From an uncultured Riemerella sp. (lineage in GTDB: Bacteria > Bacteroidota > Bacteroidia > Flavobacteriales > Weeksellaceae): a stretch of DNA of 12,340 nucleotides. The translations under genes were made by a program, and so were the position numbers. Shown one piece after another: positions 1 to 7,353 of this stretch. The stretch is from contig CALHQK010000039.1 of assembly GCA_938037185.1 (NCBI GenBank), positions 1-12,340 on the forward strand. Direction: 5' to 3'. The notes beneath the pieces are model-generated. The model had not been told where the DNA came from, did not search any database, and saw only the letters and a program-made list of their open reading frames with translations. Position 1 is the first letter of the stretch; each line of letters begins with the position of its first letter.

Positions 1-187
1 GCAGATTTGGGATAAGGTTTGCCCTCTTCTGATAAACAGTTTCCACATTAGACCATTTGCTCAAAACCTCGTTATTTTCAGTAACCAAGGTATTATACTT
101 GCTTGCTCCCCACAAGCCTATCAATACAAAAAGCCCAATAGCAACCAATCCCGCTGTACCTATTCCAAAACAACCTTTATTATTCAT
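1..187 (-). CDS. lemA: LemA family protein, N-terminal fragment (runs off the window)
   Basis: Translating the minus strand from the ATG at 187 gives an open frame to base 1 (62 codons) with no stop, so only the N-terminus is in the window. It begins MNNKGCFGIG and has one hydrophobic segment at about residues 9-27. After that comes a stretch with the pattern YNTLVTENNEV..KWSNVETVYQKRANLIPNL (residues ~32-62). The 'W..VE..YQ+RA+LIPNL' block is the hallmark of the LemA family: small proteins with one N-terminal membrane helix and a helical domain outside the cytoplasmic membrane. The biochemical role of LemA is not well settled; in many bacteria it lies next to TPM-domain genes, which here would be beyond the left edge. 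The start is supported by the hydrophobic segment beginning just after it and by a -7 element 27 nt upstream. Family call is firm; function is not. Confidence 0.9.
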   Translation of the reverse strand, partial: MNNKGCFGIGTAGLVAIGLFVLIGLWGASKYNTLVTENNEVLSKWSNVETVYQKRANLIPNL

Positions 188-213
188 ATTTTCAAAATTA
201 AAAAATTACAAAC

Positions 214-221
214 CAAATATA
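214..221 (-). promoter_or_regulatory. Candidate Bacteroidota -7 element for lemA
   Basis: Read on the minus strand this is TATATTTG, a perfect match to TAnnTTTG, in the 46-bp gap between waaA and lemA. It would give a leader of roughly 20 nt. No clear TTG -33 element is seen at the expected distance, so lemA could also be read through from waaA. Confidence 0.4.
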
Positions 222-233
222 CAAAAATATATT

Positions 234-1478
234 TTATTTTTCCATCAGTTCCAAAATCTTATCGATGACAATCTGGGAAGCATTGGGTTGAGAAAAAATA
301 AATTTTTCTGCATTTTGAGACATTTTATTTAAAAGTTCTCTATTCTGAATTAAATTTAAAACAAACACTGCCGCTGAATGTTTATCGGGGAAAGACCTGC
401 CGCCTCCACAAGAAATAAGAGCATCTGCTTCGGGATTTTTTCTGTAATGATTACCAAAAATTACAGGAATACCAAAAACCGCTGCCTCCAAGATATTATG
501 CAGCCCAGCCGAATGAAAACCACCGCCTATGACGGCTACATCTCCGTACGAATATAGTTTAGAGAGTAGCCCGATAGAATCAACAATCAATATTCTTGAT
601 TTTTGTATCTCAGCCGAAGGATAACTGCTTATTTCTGAGTAAAGTAAAGCCTCAGGGAAAATATTTTTTAATGATTCCACTCTTTTCAAGTTGTGAGGCG
701 CGATGATTATTTTGACATCTAATGTGTTTTCACAAATCATCTTCGCTATATTTTCTTCGGATTCCCAAGAACTTCCAAAGACAACAAGTTTTTTATCTCC
801 CTTAAACTCATCAATAAAAGGAATAAAAATACTCTGCTCGCGAATTTGTCTCACTCGGTCAAAACGGGTATCTCCAGAAACAGAAGATTTTACCAGTCCT
901 ATTTCCTTGGCCAACTGCATTGAGTGGCTGGTTTGATGGAAAAACCAGTCTATATTTTCTTTCAAATTACGAACAAACCATTTTCCCCAAGGTTTAAAAA
1001 ACACTTGTTTTTCATAAAACAACGCCGAAACAGCAAATATTTTAACTCCCTGTTTGTGAAGTCCTTTCAGCAGATAATACCAAAAATCATATTTTATTGT
1101 GAAAAAAATTTTTGTATCAAACAAAGAAATGAATTGATTAATTTTCCTTTCTTCATCAAAAGGAAGGTAGCACACTGCATCAGCAATATTCTGCTTTTTG
1201 ACTACATTTTCGTAGCCAGATGGAGAAAAAAAAGTCACTAAAATTTTATAATCTGGATATTCGTTTTTTAGTTTTTCTAAAACAGGAAAACCCTGCTCAT
1301 ATTCGCCGAGACTGGAAGCATGCATCCAAATTACTTTCTGGTTTTTTAGTTTCTCTTGAACGATTGAGAAACTCTTTCTCCTTCCTTCCACGCCTTTTCG
1401 GATTTTAGAAATGAAAACCGCCCCAACTCTCATCCCAAAAACGAGAAAAGAAACAAAAATTTTATAAAAAATACTCAT
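234..1478 (-). CDS. waaA: 3-deoxy-D-manno-octulosonic acid (Kdo) transferase
   Basis: WaaA (KdtA) transfers Kdo from CMP-Kdo to the lipid A precursor at the cytoplasmic face of the inner membrane, the first step of LPS core assembly. The 414-residue length is normal. Residues 1-24 form a hydrophobic N-terminal anchor. Residues ~50-62 hold WMHASSLGEYEQG, whose SLGE glutamate (E59) matches the catalytic base of the family. TIKYDFWYY (127-135) is the Bacteroidota form of the next conserved block, and IGGGFHSAGLHNILEAA (317-333) followed by GIPVIFG is the nucleotide-sugar-binding region of the GT-B C-terminal domain. Its ATG overlaps the stop of the peptidase gene upstream (TAATG, one shared base), so translation is probably coupled. 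It is the last gene of a three-gene unit. Whether it adds one or two Kdo residues cannot be seen. Confidence 0.95.
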   Translation of the reverse strand: MSIFYKIFVSFLVFGMRVGAVFISKIRKGVEGRRKSFSIVQEKLKNQKVIWMHASSLGEYEQGFPVLEKLKNEYPDYKILVTFFSPSGYENVVKKQNIADAVCYLPFDEERKINQFISLFDTKIFFTIKYDFWYYLLKGLHKQGVKIFAVSALFYEKQVFFKPWGKWFVRNLKENIDWFFHQTSHSMQLAKEIGLVKSSVSGDTRFDRVRQIREQSIFIPFIDEFKGDKKLVVFGSSWESEENIAKMICENTLDVKIIIAPHNLKRVESLKNIFPEALLYSEISSYPSAEIQKSRILIVDSIGLLSKLYSYGDVAVIGGGFHSAGLHNILEAAVFGIPVIFGNHYRKNPEADALISCGGGRSFPDKHSAAVFVLNLIQNRELLNKMSQNAEKFIFSQPNASQIVIDKILELMEK

Positions 1479-2179
1479 TAATTAATTCTTTTAATGAACC
1501 GAAGCCTGTGAGTATGTTTGTTTTGGTCTTTATTAAAAATCCCGACAGAATCCAGCTGGTCTATTCTCACCTTTCCATGAGCATGGATAATCTTCTGGTT
1601 ATCAAGCATTATCCCAACATGAATAATTCTTCCTTCTTCATTCTCAAAAAAGGCCAAATCCCCTGGCTCGGCTTCTTCTATAAAATCTAAAACAAAACCG
1701 CATTCCGCCTGTTGGTAGGCATCTCTGGGCAACTTTATGTCTTTTATTTTATAAACCAATTGTGTGAAGCCACTGCAGTCTATCCCAAAGAAACTTCTTC
1801 CGCCCCATAAATAAGGAATATTCAGGAAATCCTTAGCGATTTCGGATATGCTTTTTTGTGTATTCTGCTGGTCTAAATTTTCGCATTCCGAACCTGCCGA
1901 AAGAAGCATTTTTTGGTCTTTTATAGTGTAAAAAGAAAAATTATCACTGAGAATTTTCACTTGTCTTCTAGAAAATTCCTCCTCTGAAATAGGAGAAATC
2001 TGTTTGGGATCCACCCAGCCTTCATAGCCATCATAATCTGTTTTTATTTTCGCCCAGTTTCCCGCTGTTTCTAAAATCTCCACACTCTCGCCAAAAAGCA
2101 GCTGAGTAACCATTTCTGCCTTATCCGAATTCTCGGCGCGGACAGGTGCTACGGATACATTGGTTATTGCTTTATTCAT
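1478..2179 (-). CDS. SH3-domain NlpC/P60 cysteine peptidase, no signal peptide
   Basis: A 233-residue protein with an N-terminal bacterial SH3 domain (residues ~5-62, with VSVAPVRAEN and GYEGWVD) and a C-terminal NlpC/P60 domain (~110-230). The catalytic triad is visible: C135 in GIDCSGFTQ, H187 in IIHVGIML and H199 in IIHAHGK. The C-to-H and H-to-H spacings (52 and 12) fit gamma-D-glutamyl-diamino-acid endopeptidases of the YkfC type, which cut murein peptides between D-Glu and the diamino acid. The N-terminus (MNKAITNVSVAP) has no hydrophobic stretch, so the enzyme is predicted to be cytoplasmic and more likely to recycle imported peptides than to cut the wall. The gene starts 15 nt after the methyltransferase stop and overlaps waaA by one base. 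Family certain; substrate inferred. Confidence 0.9.
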   Translation of the reverse strand: MNKAITNVSVAPVRAENSDKAEMVTQLLFGESVEILETAGNWAKIKTDYDGYEGWVDPKQISPISEEEFSRRQVKILSDNFSFYTIKDQKMLLSAGSECENLDQQNTQKSISEIAKDFLNIPYLWGGRSFFGIDCSGFTQLVYKIKDIKLPRDAYQQAECGFVLDFIEEAEPGDLAFFENEEGRIIHVGIMLDNQKIIHAHGKVRIDQLDSVGIFNKDQNKHTHRLRFIKRIN

Positions 2180-2194
2180 TGTGATTAAATGTTT

Positions 2195-2842
2195 TTATTT
2201 CTTTCGTAAAAGATTGATTCCGTCTCGCAAAGGTAAGATTACATTTTCAAAATCATCATCTTTGGAGACTATTTCGTTTAGTTCTTTTATTTTTTTAGTC
2301 ATTCTGCTCTTCGGATTTTCCTCCAAAACCTTCCCATACCACAGCACATTGTCAAACAAGACAACGGAACCGCTTTTCAATCTCGGTTTGATTAAATGAA
2401 AATATTCTACATAGCGGCTTTTATTGGCATCTATAAAAACCAAATCAAACACCGCTTCTGTATTCTTAAGAAAATCAACCGCATCTTCCAACCGAAATTC
2501 TATTTGATGCGAATATTTACTTTCTGCAAAATATCTTCGTGGAAGAGGAGAAAGCTCCTCGTTAATATCAAGCGTTATTATTTTCCCTTCTGCCATCAGC
2601 CCTTCTGCCAGACAAAGTGTAGCATATCCCGTGAAGGTTCCTAATTCTAAAATGTTTTTAGGCGAAAGCATTTTGGATATGATTGAGAGCAGCCGCCCTT
2701 GCTGTATCCCAGAAATCATATGTGGCTGAGAAACTTCCTTGTAGGTTTCTTCTCTAAGCTGTTTTAAAATTTCTGGTTCTTGGGAGCAGTTCTGCTCTAA
2801 ATAAGAATCCATTTCAGGACTTAATTCACTAAAAAAACTCAT
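2195..2842 (-). CDS. Class I SAM-dependent O-methyltransferase (CCoAOMT-like family)
   Basis: A 215-residue soluble protein with the catechol/caffeoyl-CoA-type O-methyltransferase pattern. Motif I for SAM is ILELGTFTGYAT (residues 64-75), D92 in ITLDIN binds the SAM ribose, and the divalent-metal ligands are D138 in FIDANK plus D164 and N165 in LFDNVLW. The N-terminal EPEILKQLREET segment and QQGRLLSII are also usual for the family, and the length is typical. The members methylate a hydroxyl of a small catechol-like or other substrate with Mg2+; the substrate here is unknown. It is the first gene of the methyltransferase-peptidase-waaA unit, downstream of a terminator for the OmpA-like gene. 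The start at 2842 is chosen because a TACTTTTG element lies 16 nt upstream and the homologous part begins just inside. Confidence 0.9.
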   Translation of the reverse strand: MSFFSELSPEMDSYLEQNCSQEPEILKQLREETYKEVSQPHMISGIQQGRLLSIISKMLSPKNILELGTFTGYATLCLAEGLMAEGKIITLDINEELSPLPRRYFAESKYSHQIEFRLEDAVDFLKNTEAVFDLVFIDANKSRYVEYFHLIKPRLKSGSVVLFDNVLWYGKVLEENPKSRMTKKIKELNEIVSKDDDFENVILPLRDGINLLRKK

Positions 2843-2857
2843 GCATCAAATTTTCTC

Positions 2858-2865
2858 CAAAAGTA
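2858..2865 (-). promoter_or_regulatory. Candidate -7 element for the methyltransferase-peptidase-waaA unit
   Basis: TACTTTTG on the minus strand matches TAnnTTTG exactly and lies between the terminator of the preceding gene and the methyltransferase ATG. The leader would be only about 10 nt. No good TTG is seen 17-23 nt upstream, where the sequence is the T-rich tail of the terminator. Confidence 0.35.
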
Positions 2866-2878
2866 GAAATTTTAAAAT

Positions 2879-2917
2879 AAAAAAAGCCTTAATAGAAACA
2901 CTATTAAAGCTTTTTTT
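2879..2917 (-). terminator. Hairpin terminator after the OmpA-like lipoprotein gene
   Basis: The arms AAAAAAAGC-TTAATAG and its partner CTATTAA-GCTTTTTTT pair around a 5-base loop, with one A/C mismatch next to the GC pair. Read on the minus strand the stem is followed by a long T run, so it should end the OmpA-like transcript 20 bp after its stop codon. Because the stem is itself A/T-flanked it could also act in the other direction. Confidence 0.75.
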
Positions 2918-2936
2918 AATTGTTTTTTGTTAAATT

Positions 2937-3773
2937 CTATTTTTTCACAGGAGCTATATCCATCAACTTCATGAACTCATCAAGTTTAGGCATGATGATG
3001 ATTTCTGTTCTACGGTTTTCCGCTCTGCCAGAAACACTCATGTTTGTAGTTTTAGGGTTGTATTCGCTTCGTCCTCCCGCAGTAATTCTGGACGGATCTA
3101 CCCCAAACTGAGTTTGTAGTATTTTGGCAACCGCTGTAGCTCTCAATGCTGATAAATCCCAGTTATCTTTTGGAAGATTAGATGAGTTTAAAGGAACATT
3201 ATCCGTATTTCCTTCTATCAACACAGAGTATTTATCATAATCATTGATAACTTTTGCTACTTTGCCTAAAACTTCTTGCGCAGCAGGAAGAACATTATAA
3301 TCCCCTGATTTATAAAGCATTTTATCAGAAAGTGAAATCATCACAACTCCTTTCAATACTTTTACCTGAACATCTTGGTCTGCTACATTATCCAAAGAAC
3401 GCTTCAACTTGTTAGATAAAGCCAAGTTCAAACTGTCATTCTTCGCATTTGTAGAAATAAGCTGCTTGATGTAAGCATTAGAAGCATTTATTTCTCCCAC
3501 CAATTTATCAATATTCGCAGAAGACTTTCCTGTATTAGAAAGACATGCATCCAGTGAGGATTTAAGAGCATCGTGCTGACTTTTCAGAAGGTTGTTTTCA
3601 CTTAATAATGCCGAATTTTGGGCTTTCAAATCCTGAATTTCTCTTTGGCGTTCCGCCACATTTTCTATTGCCTGCTTGTAGTTGAGATTCAGGGCGTCAT
3701 ATTCCTTTTTACTCACACAAGAAACTGCCATAAGAGCCACTGCACCAATGGCAAACATTTTCATTAATTTCAT
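2937..3773 (-). CDS. OmpA/MotB-like peptidoglycan-binding lipoprotein with coiled coil
   Basis: A 278-residue protein with a lipoprotein signal (MKLMKMFAIG..ALMAVSC, lipidated Cys at 19). A long Q/N/K/E-rich, probably coiled-coil region covers residues ~23-125, and an OmpA-like C-terminal domain covers ~135-262. The binding-site motifs are present: IEGNTDNVPL (D191), NWDLSALRATAV (D206), ITAGGRSEYNP and GRAENRRTEI (R254/R255). These contact diaminopimelate in known OmpA-type domains. The version is closer to MotB ('TDNVP...NWDLSALRA...NRR') than to OmpA itself, though no flagellar context is seen. It likely sits in the inner leaflet of the outer membrane and ties it to the wall; no acidic surface-export signal follows the Cys (VSKKEY). 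The gene stands alone between a promoter and a terminator. The exact role is inferred from the domains only. Confidence 0.92.
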   Translation of the reverse strand: MKLMKMFAIGAVALMAVSCVSKKEYDALNLNYKQAIENVAERQREIQDLKAQNSALLSENNLLKSQHDALKSSLDACLSNTGKSSANIDKLVGEINASNAYIKQLISTNAKNDSLNLALSNKLKRSLDNVADQDVQVKVLKGVVMISLSDKMLYKSGDYNVLPAAQEVLGKVAKVINDYDKYSVLIEGNTDNVPLNSSNLPKDNWDLSALRATAVAKILQTQFGVDPSRITAGGRSEYNPKTTNMSVSGRAENRRTEIIIMPKLDEFMKLMDIAPVKK

Positions 3774-3783
3774 ATCTTTAAAA

Positions 3784-3813
3784 CAAATTTAGTTATTAAC
3801 TCTGTAAATCAAA
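3784..3813 (-). promoter_or_regulatory. Bacteroidota-type promoter of the OmpA-like gene
   Basis: On the minus strand TTTG (3813-3810) is followed after 18 nt by TAAATTTG (3791-3784), a perfect TAnnTTTG. This is the best -33/-7 pair in the window. The predicted leader is short, about 5 nt to the ATG at 3773 if initiation is 5-6 nt after the element. Confidence 0.6.
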
Positions 3814-3957
3814 TTCAAAATTAAGAATTTTAGATTAAATCCTTTTATTTTTAATAAAAATTTTAACAGCAATTTTCAAGCCATCAATACTCATTTTCTT
3901 TTATTAAACTTATTATCAACACAATACACCAATAATGTTTATTTAGAAAAATAATTT

Positions 3958-3965
3958 TATTTTTG
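3958..3965 (+). promoter_or_regulatory. Candidate -7 element abutting the tilS start codon
   Basis: TATTTTTG, a perfect TAnnTTTG, ends only 4 nt before the tilS ATG at 3970. If used, transcription would start at or very near the ATG, giving a leaderless or near-leaderless message. No convincing TTG is found 17-23 nt upstream. The rest of the 196-bp divergent region (3774-3969) shows the OmpA-like promoter and otherwise plain AT-rich sequence. Confidence 0.4.
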
Positions 3966-3969
3966 CCTA

Positions 3970-5271
3970 ATGCTTTCTCCTGAAAAATTTTTGAAAGAAC
4001 TTCATCATCTTCTTCCGTTTCCAGAACAAAAGAGTTTTCTTTTGGCGGTAAGTGGCGGAGTAGATTCCATGGCGCTTTTGGAGCTTTTTAGATTTCATAA
4101 GGAAATTTTTGATTTTTCTTTCGAAGTTGCCCACATCAATTACGGATTGCGGGGAGCAGATTCTGATGCCGACCAATACTTGGTAGAGCATTTCTGTTCC
4201 GAGTACAACATTCCTTTTCATCTTTATAAAGTGACAGAAAAAGACAATAAACCCAAAGGCTCTATTCAGCTGTGGGCTAGAGATTTGCGCTACAATTTCT
4301 TTTCAGAAATCATGCAGAAGGAGAGCATAGACTTCCTAATAACCGCACACCATCTAAACGACCAGCTGGAAACCTTTTTTATCAACCTTTCGCGAGGCAG
4401 CGGAATAAACGGATTGTGCGGGATTCCTGCCAAAGAAAATAATATTCTCCGCCCTTTGCTGAGCTTTACAAAAGAAGAAATCTATGCTTTTGCAGGAGAA
4501 AACGGCATTCCTTTCCGAGAAGATGTTTCGAATCAAAAAAATGATTATTTAAGAAACAAAATTAGGAATATAATAACCCCTAATTTACTGAATATCAATC
4601 ATTATTTTCTTCAGGATTTTTCTAAAAGTATTCAGATTTTGAAAGAAACCAAGGATTTCATTCAACAGCAAACGGACGAAATTTTAGCCAAAATTACCAT
4701 TAAAATTAGTTCTGACGAAAGGATTTTGGACAGAGAAAAGCTCTCTCTGGAAACAGAATTTGCACAATTTGAAATTCTCAAAAAATTCGGCTTTGATAAA
4801 CGAAATGAAATCAAAAAAATATTCGCGGCAGAAACGGGAAAAATCTTCCATTCAGAAGAAAACATTTTGCTGATTAACAGAAATCAACTGATTATCAAAA
4901 AAAACAAATTAAACATTGATAATGAAGAAATTATACTCAATGAAGAGGCGCAAATTGATTTAAGCCAATGGACAGAAAATTACACCGATGCTCATCCAGA
5001 TTTTTGGATTTTTGACAAAGACAAACTGTGCTTTCCTCTGAAAATAAGGAGAAAACAGGATGGTGATTTCTTCTATCCGAAAGGCTTTAACGGAAAAAAG
5101 AAAATCTCAAAATTTTTTAAAGATGAAAAAATTTCTATTTTCGCAAAATCAAAAATATGGCTTCTATGTGATGCCGAAAACAGGGTAATGGGCGTCCTTC
5201 CAATGAGGCAAGACAGGAGGTTTTTACCCGATGAAGAAACGAAAAATACTATTAAGATAAAGCTAAAATGA
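3970..5271 (+). CDS. tilS: tRNA(Ile)-lysidine synthetase
   Basis: TilS uses ATP and lysine to convert C34 of the CAU-anticodon isoleucine tRNA to lysidine, so that it reads AUA; it is essential in most bacteria. The 433-residue protein has the PP-loop SGGVDS (28-33), HINYGLRG (55-62), AHHLNDQLET (126-135) with RGSG after it, and the FREDVSN..YLRNKIRN block (182-200). The C-terminal TilS domain is at ~355-395 (IRRKQDGDFF..GKKKISKFF). This gives the full-length, three-part form as in E. coli. The sequence is very rich in AAA and ATT codons. The start is the first ATG in frame, immediately after a -7 element. Its stop overlaps the dsbD start (ATGA), so the two are almost certainly translated from one message although their functions are unrelated. 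Confidence 0.95.
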   Translation: MLSPEKFLKELHHLLPFPEQKSFLLAVSGGVDSMALLELFRFHKEIFDFSFEVAHINYGLRGADSDADQYLVEHFCSEYNIPFHLYKVTEKDNKPKGSIQLWARDLRYNFFSEIMQKESIDFLITAHHLNDQLETFFINLSRGSGINGLCGIPAKENNILRPLLSFTKEEIYAFAGENGIPFREDVSNQKNDYLRNKIRNIITPNLLNINHYFLQDFSKSIQILKETKDFIQQQTDEILAKITIKISSDERILDREKLSLETEFAQFEILKKFGFDKRNEIKKIFAAETGKIFHSEENILLINRNQLIIKKNKLNIDNEEIILNEEAQIDLSQWTENYTDAHPDFWIFDKDKLCFPLKIRRKQDGDFFYPKGFNGKKKISKFFKDEKISIFAKSKIWLLCDAENRVMGVLPMRQDRRFLPDEETKNTIKIKLK

Positions 5272-7304
5272 AGTTACTACAAAAACTATTTGTTCTAATA
5301 TTTGCATTTCTATCAATAGGAATTTCCGCGCAGGTAAAAGACCCAGTGAAATTTCAGCTGAAAATCAACGAATTAAAAAACAATGAATATGAAGCTGTTC
5401 TAACGGCTCATTTAGAAAAAAACTGGCATATTTATTCTAAGGACATTCCGGAAGACAGCGGCATTCCTACCGAAATGAAGGTTTCAGGAAAAAATATTGA
5501 ATTGGTTGGAAAAGTAACAGAAGCCGGAAAAAAAGAAGATGAATTTTCTGAAGCTTTCGGCGTAAGGATTGTATATTACTCTAATTCAGTCGCTTTTAAA
5601 CAAAAATTCAAGTTAAAAAATCCTGCTCAGCCTTCCAATGTAATTGCAGAAATTACATATCAAACCTGCGATGACAGAGTTTGTCTAGCGCCGAACACCT
5701 TAGAATTTGAGCAGAACATCGCCGGCAAAAATTCAGAATCCGCCGAAATTCCTTCGCAGGAAGCAATCAAAGAAGAAAGCACAGCCGTTTCTAAATCTAC
5801 AAATGAAACCAAAAGCATTGAAAATAGCATTAAAGTAGAAAGCCTTGATGCCAAAAATCCGCTTACAGACTGTGGTTTTTCCGCACAAGAGGAAAGTTCG
5901 GATGATTTTTGGATTTTTATATTAGGTTTTATCGGCGGACTTCTTGCGCTTCTTACTCCATGCGTTTTTCCGATGATTCCTCTCACGGTTTCCTTCTTTA
6001 CAAAAGGAACTGACAACAAGACCAAAGGCAAACGGGATGCCCTGCTGTATGGTTTCTTTATTTTTGTGATTTTTGTAGCATTAAGCCTTCCTTTTCATAT
6101 TATTGATGGGGTTTCGGGGAATATTTTTAACGAAATATCTACTAATATTTGGTTAAACTTATTTTTCTTTGCTGTTTTTCTGTTTTTTGCATTAAGTTTC
6201 TTTGGGTATTATGAAATCACTCTCCCAAGCTGGATTGCAAACAAATCTTCCAAAGCAGAGCAGGCTGGCGGACTGGTTGGAATTTTCTTCATGGCTTTAA
6301 CTTTGGTCATTGTATCTTTTTCCTGTACAGGCCCTATCTTGGGAAGTCTTTTGGGAAGCGTTGTTACCGGAGCAAGTGATGTGGCACTATTGCTTACTTA
6401 TGCATTGGCCGGCTTTGGATTGGCGTGGGCGGTTATTTTTGGATTGCTGGCTCTTTTTCCTCAGGCTTTACAAGCTTTGCCAAAATCAGGCGCTTGGATG
6501 AACACTATAAAGGTCGTTTTAGGATTTATAGAACTAGCTCTGGCGCTTAAATTTTTATCAAAAGCTGACCTTGTTTCCAAAACATTTTTACTAAAAAGAG
6601 AACTTTTCATTGGAATATGGATATTGATAACTATTGGGCTTACCCTTTATCTATTCGGAAAAATAAGATTTCCTCATGATAATAAAAATGAAAAAATATC
6701 TACTCCGAGAAAAATATTCGGAATTGCAGGAATAGGCCTTTTAATCTATTTAATACAAGGGCTGTTTCCAAGCGAAAGACCTAAATTAAAATTATTAAGC
6801 GGTATTCTTCCTCCAATAAATATAAGTTATCTGCATAATGAGAATGATGGTTTTCTAGGAATACATCCTATCCATGATTATTTTGAGGCGATAGAAACCG
6901 CTCAGAAAGAAAACAAACCTGTCTTGATAGACTTTACGGGATATGGCTGTGAAAACTGCCGAAAAATGGAAGAATTTGTATGGACAGAGCCAGATATTTT
7001 AGAACTTCTCCAAAATGAAGTGATTTTAGCTTCTGTTTATATTGATGACAAAGAACTTCTCCCAGAAAACGAACAAACCAGCATAGATATGGGCGGCGGA
7101 CAGAAAAAGAAAATAAAAACCATCGGTGACAAATGGAGCATGTTCCAGCAGGTGAATTTTAATAATAATTCCCAGCCGCATTATGTCCTTGTCACTCCTG
7201 ATGGGAAAGTAATTAACAAACCCGTATCCGGCTACATGCCGAAAGATGATTTCAAAAAATTCTTAGATTGCGGCATAAACTATTACAAAAATCATAAAAA
7301 ATGA
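5268..7304 (+). CDS. dsbD: Thiol:disulfide interchange protein DsbD
   Basis: DsbD carries electrons from cytoplasmic thioredoxin across the inner membrane to periplasmic thiol-reducing partners (disulfide isomerases, cytochrome c maturation). All three parts are present in 678 residues. A signal peptide (1-~21, cut near ISA|Q) precedes an N-terminal immunoglobulin-like domain to ~150 with the pair C134/C139 in TCDDRVC. A charged linker with an extra C202 follows. The membrane domain (~213-500, about eight hydrophobic segments) has its redox pair C232 (LLTPCVFPMIP) and C353 (SFSCTGP). The C-terminal thioredoxin-like domain carries C561-E-N-C564. An extra C668 lies near the end. The gene overlaps tilS by 4 nt (ATGA). 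No terminator is visible in the 49 bp before rpiB. Confidence 0.95.
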   Translation: MKLLQKLFVLIFAFLSIGISAQVKDPVKFQLKINELKNNEYEAVLTAHLEKNWHIYSKDIPEDSGIPTEMKVSGKNIELVGKVTEAGKKEDEFSEAFGVRIVYYSNSVAFKQKFKLKNPAQPSNVIAEITYQTCDDRVCLAPNTLEFEQNIAGKNSESAEIPSQEAIKEESTAVSKSTNETKSIENSIKVESLDAKNPLTDCGFSAQEESSDDFWIFILGFIGGLLALLTPCVFPMIPLTVSFFTKGTDNKTKGKRDALLYGFFIFVIFVALSLPFHIIDGVSGNIFNEISTNIWLNLFFFAVFLFFALSFFGYYEITLPSWIANKSSKAEQAGGLVGIFFMALTLVIVSFSCTGPILGSLLGSVVTGASDVALLLTYALAGFGLAWAVIFGLLALFPQALQALPKSGAWMNTIKVVLGFIELALALKFLSKADLVSKTFLLKRELFIGIWILITIGLTLYLFGKIRFPHDNKNEKISTPRKIFGIAGIGLLIYLIQGLFPSERPKLKLLSGILPPINISYLHNENDGFLGIHPIHDYFEAIETAQKENKPVLIDFTGYGCENCRKMEEFVWTEPDILELLQNEVILASVYIDDKELLPENEQTSIDMGGGQKKKIKTIGDKWSMFQQVNFNNNSQPHYVLVTPDGKVINKPVSGYMPKDDFKKFLDCGINYYKNHKK

Positions 7305-7329
7305 TAATGCTAAAATCTTGGTAAAATAA

Positions 7330-7337
7330 TAAATTTG
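7330..7337 (+). promoter_or_regulatory. Candidate -7 element for rpiB
   Basis: TAAATTTG matches TAnnTTTG exactly, 16 nt before the rpiB ATG. The nearest upstream TTG (7318-7320) is too close (9 nt) to be a normal -33 element, so the promoter is plausible but not complete. Confidence 0.4.
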
Positions 7338-7353
7338 CACAAAATTTTGATTT

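Noticed and set aside
3967..4221. 84-codon minus-strand frame opposite the start of tilS
   Set aside because: Covers the PP-loop coding region of tilS on the other strand; Lys/Arg-rich composition is what antisense of that sequence would give.
5660..6031. 123-codon minus-strand frame within dsbD
   Set aside because: Opposite a part of dsbD with clear domain and cysteine motifs; no start signal and no recognisable content.
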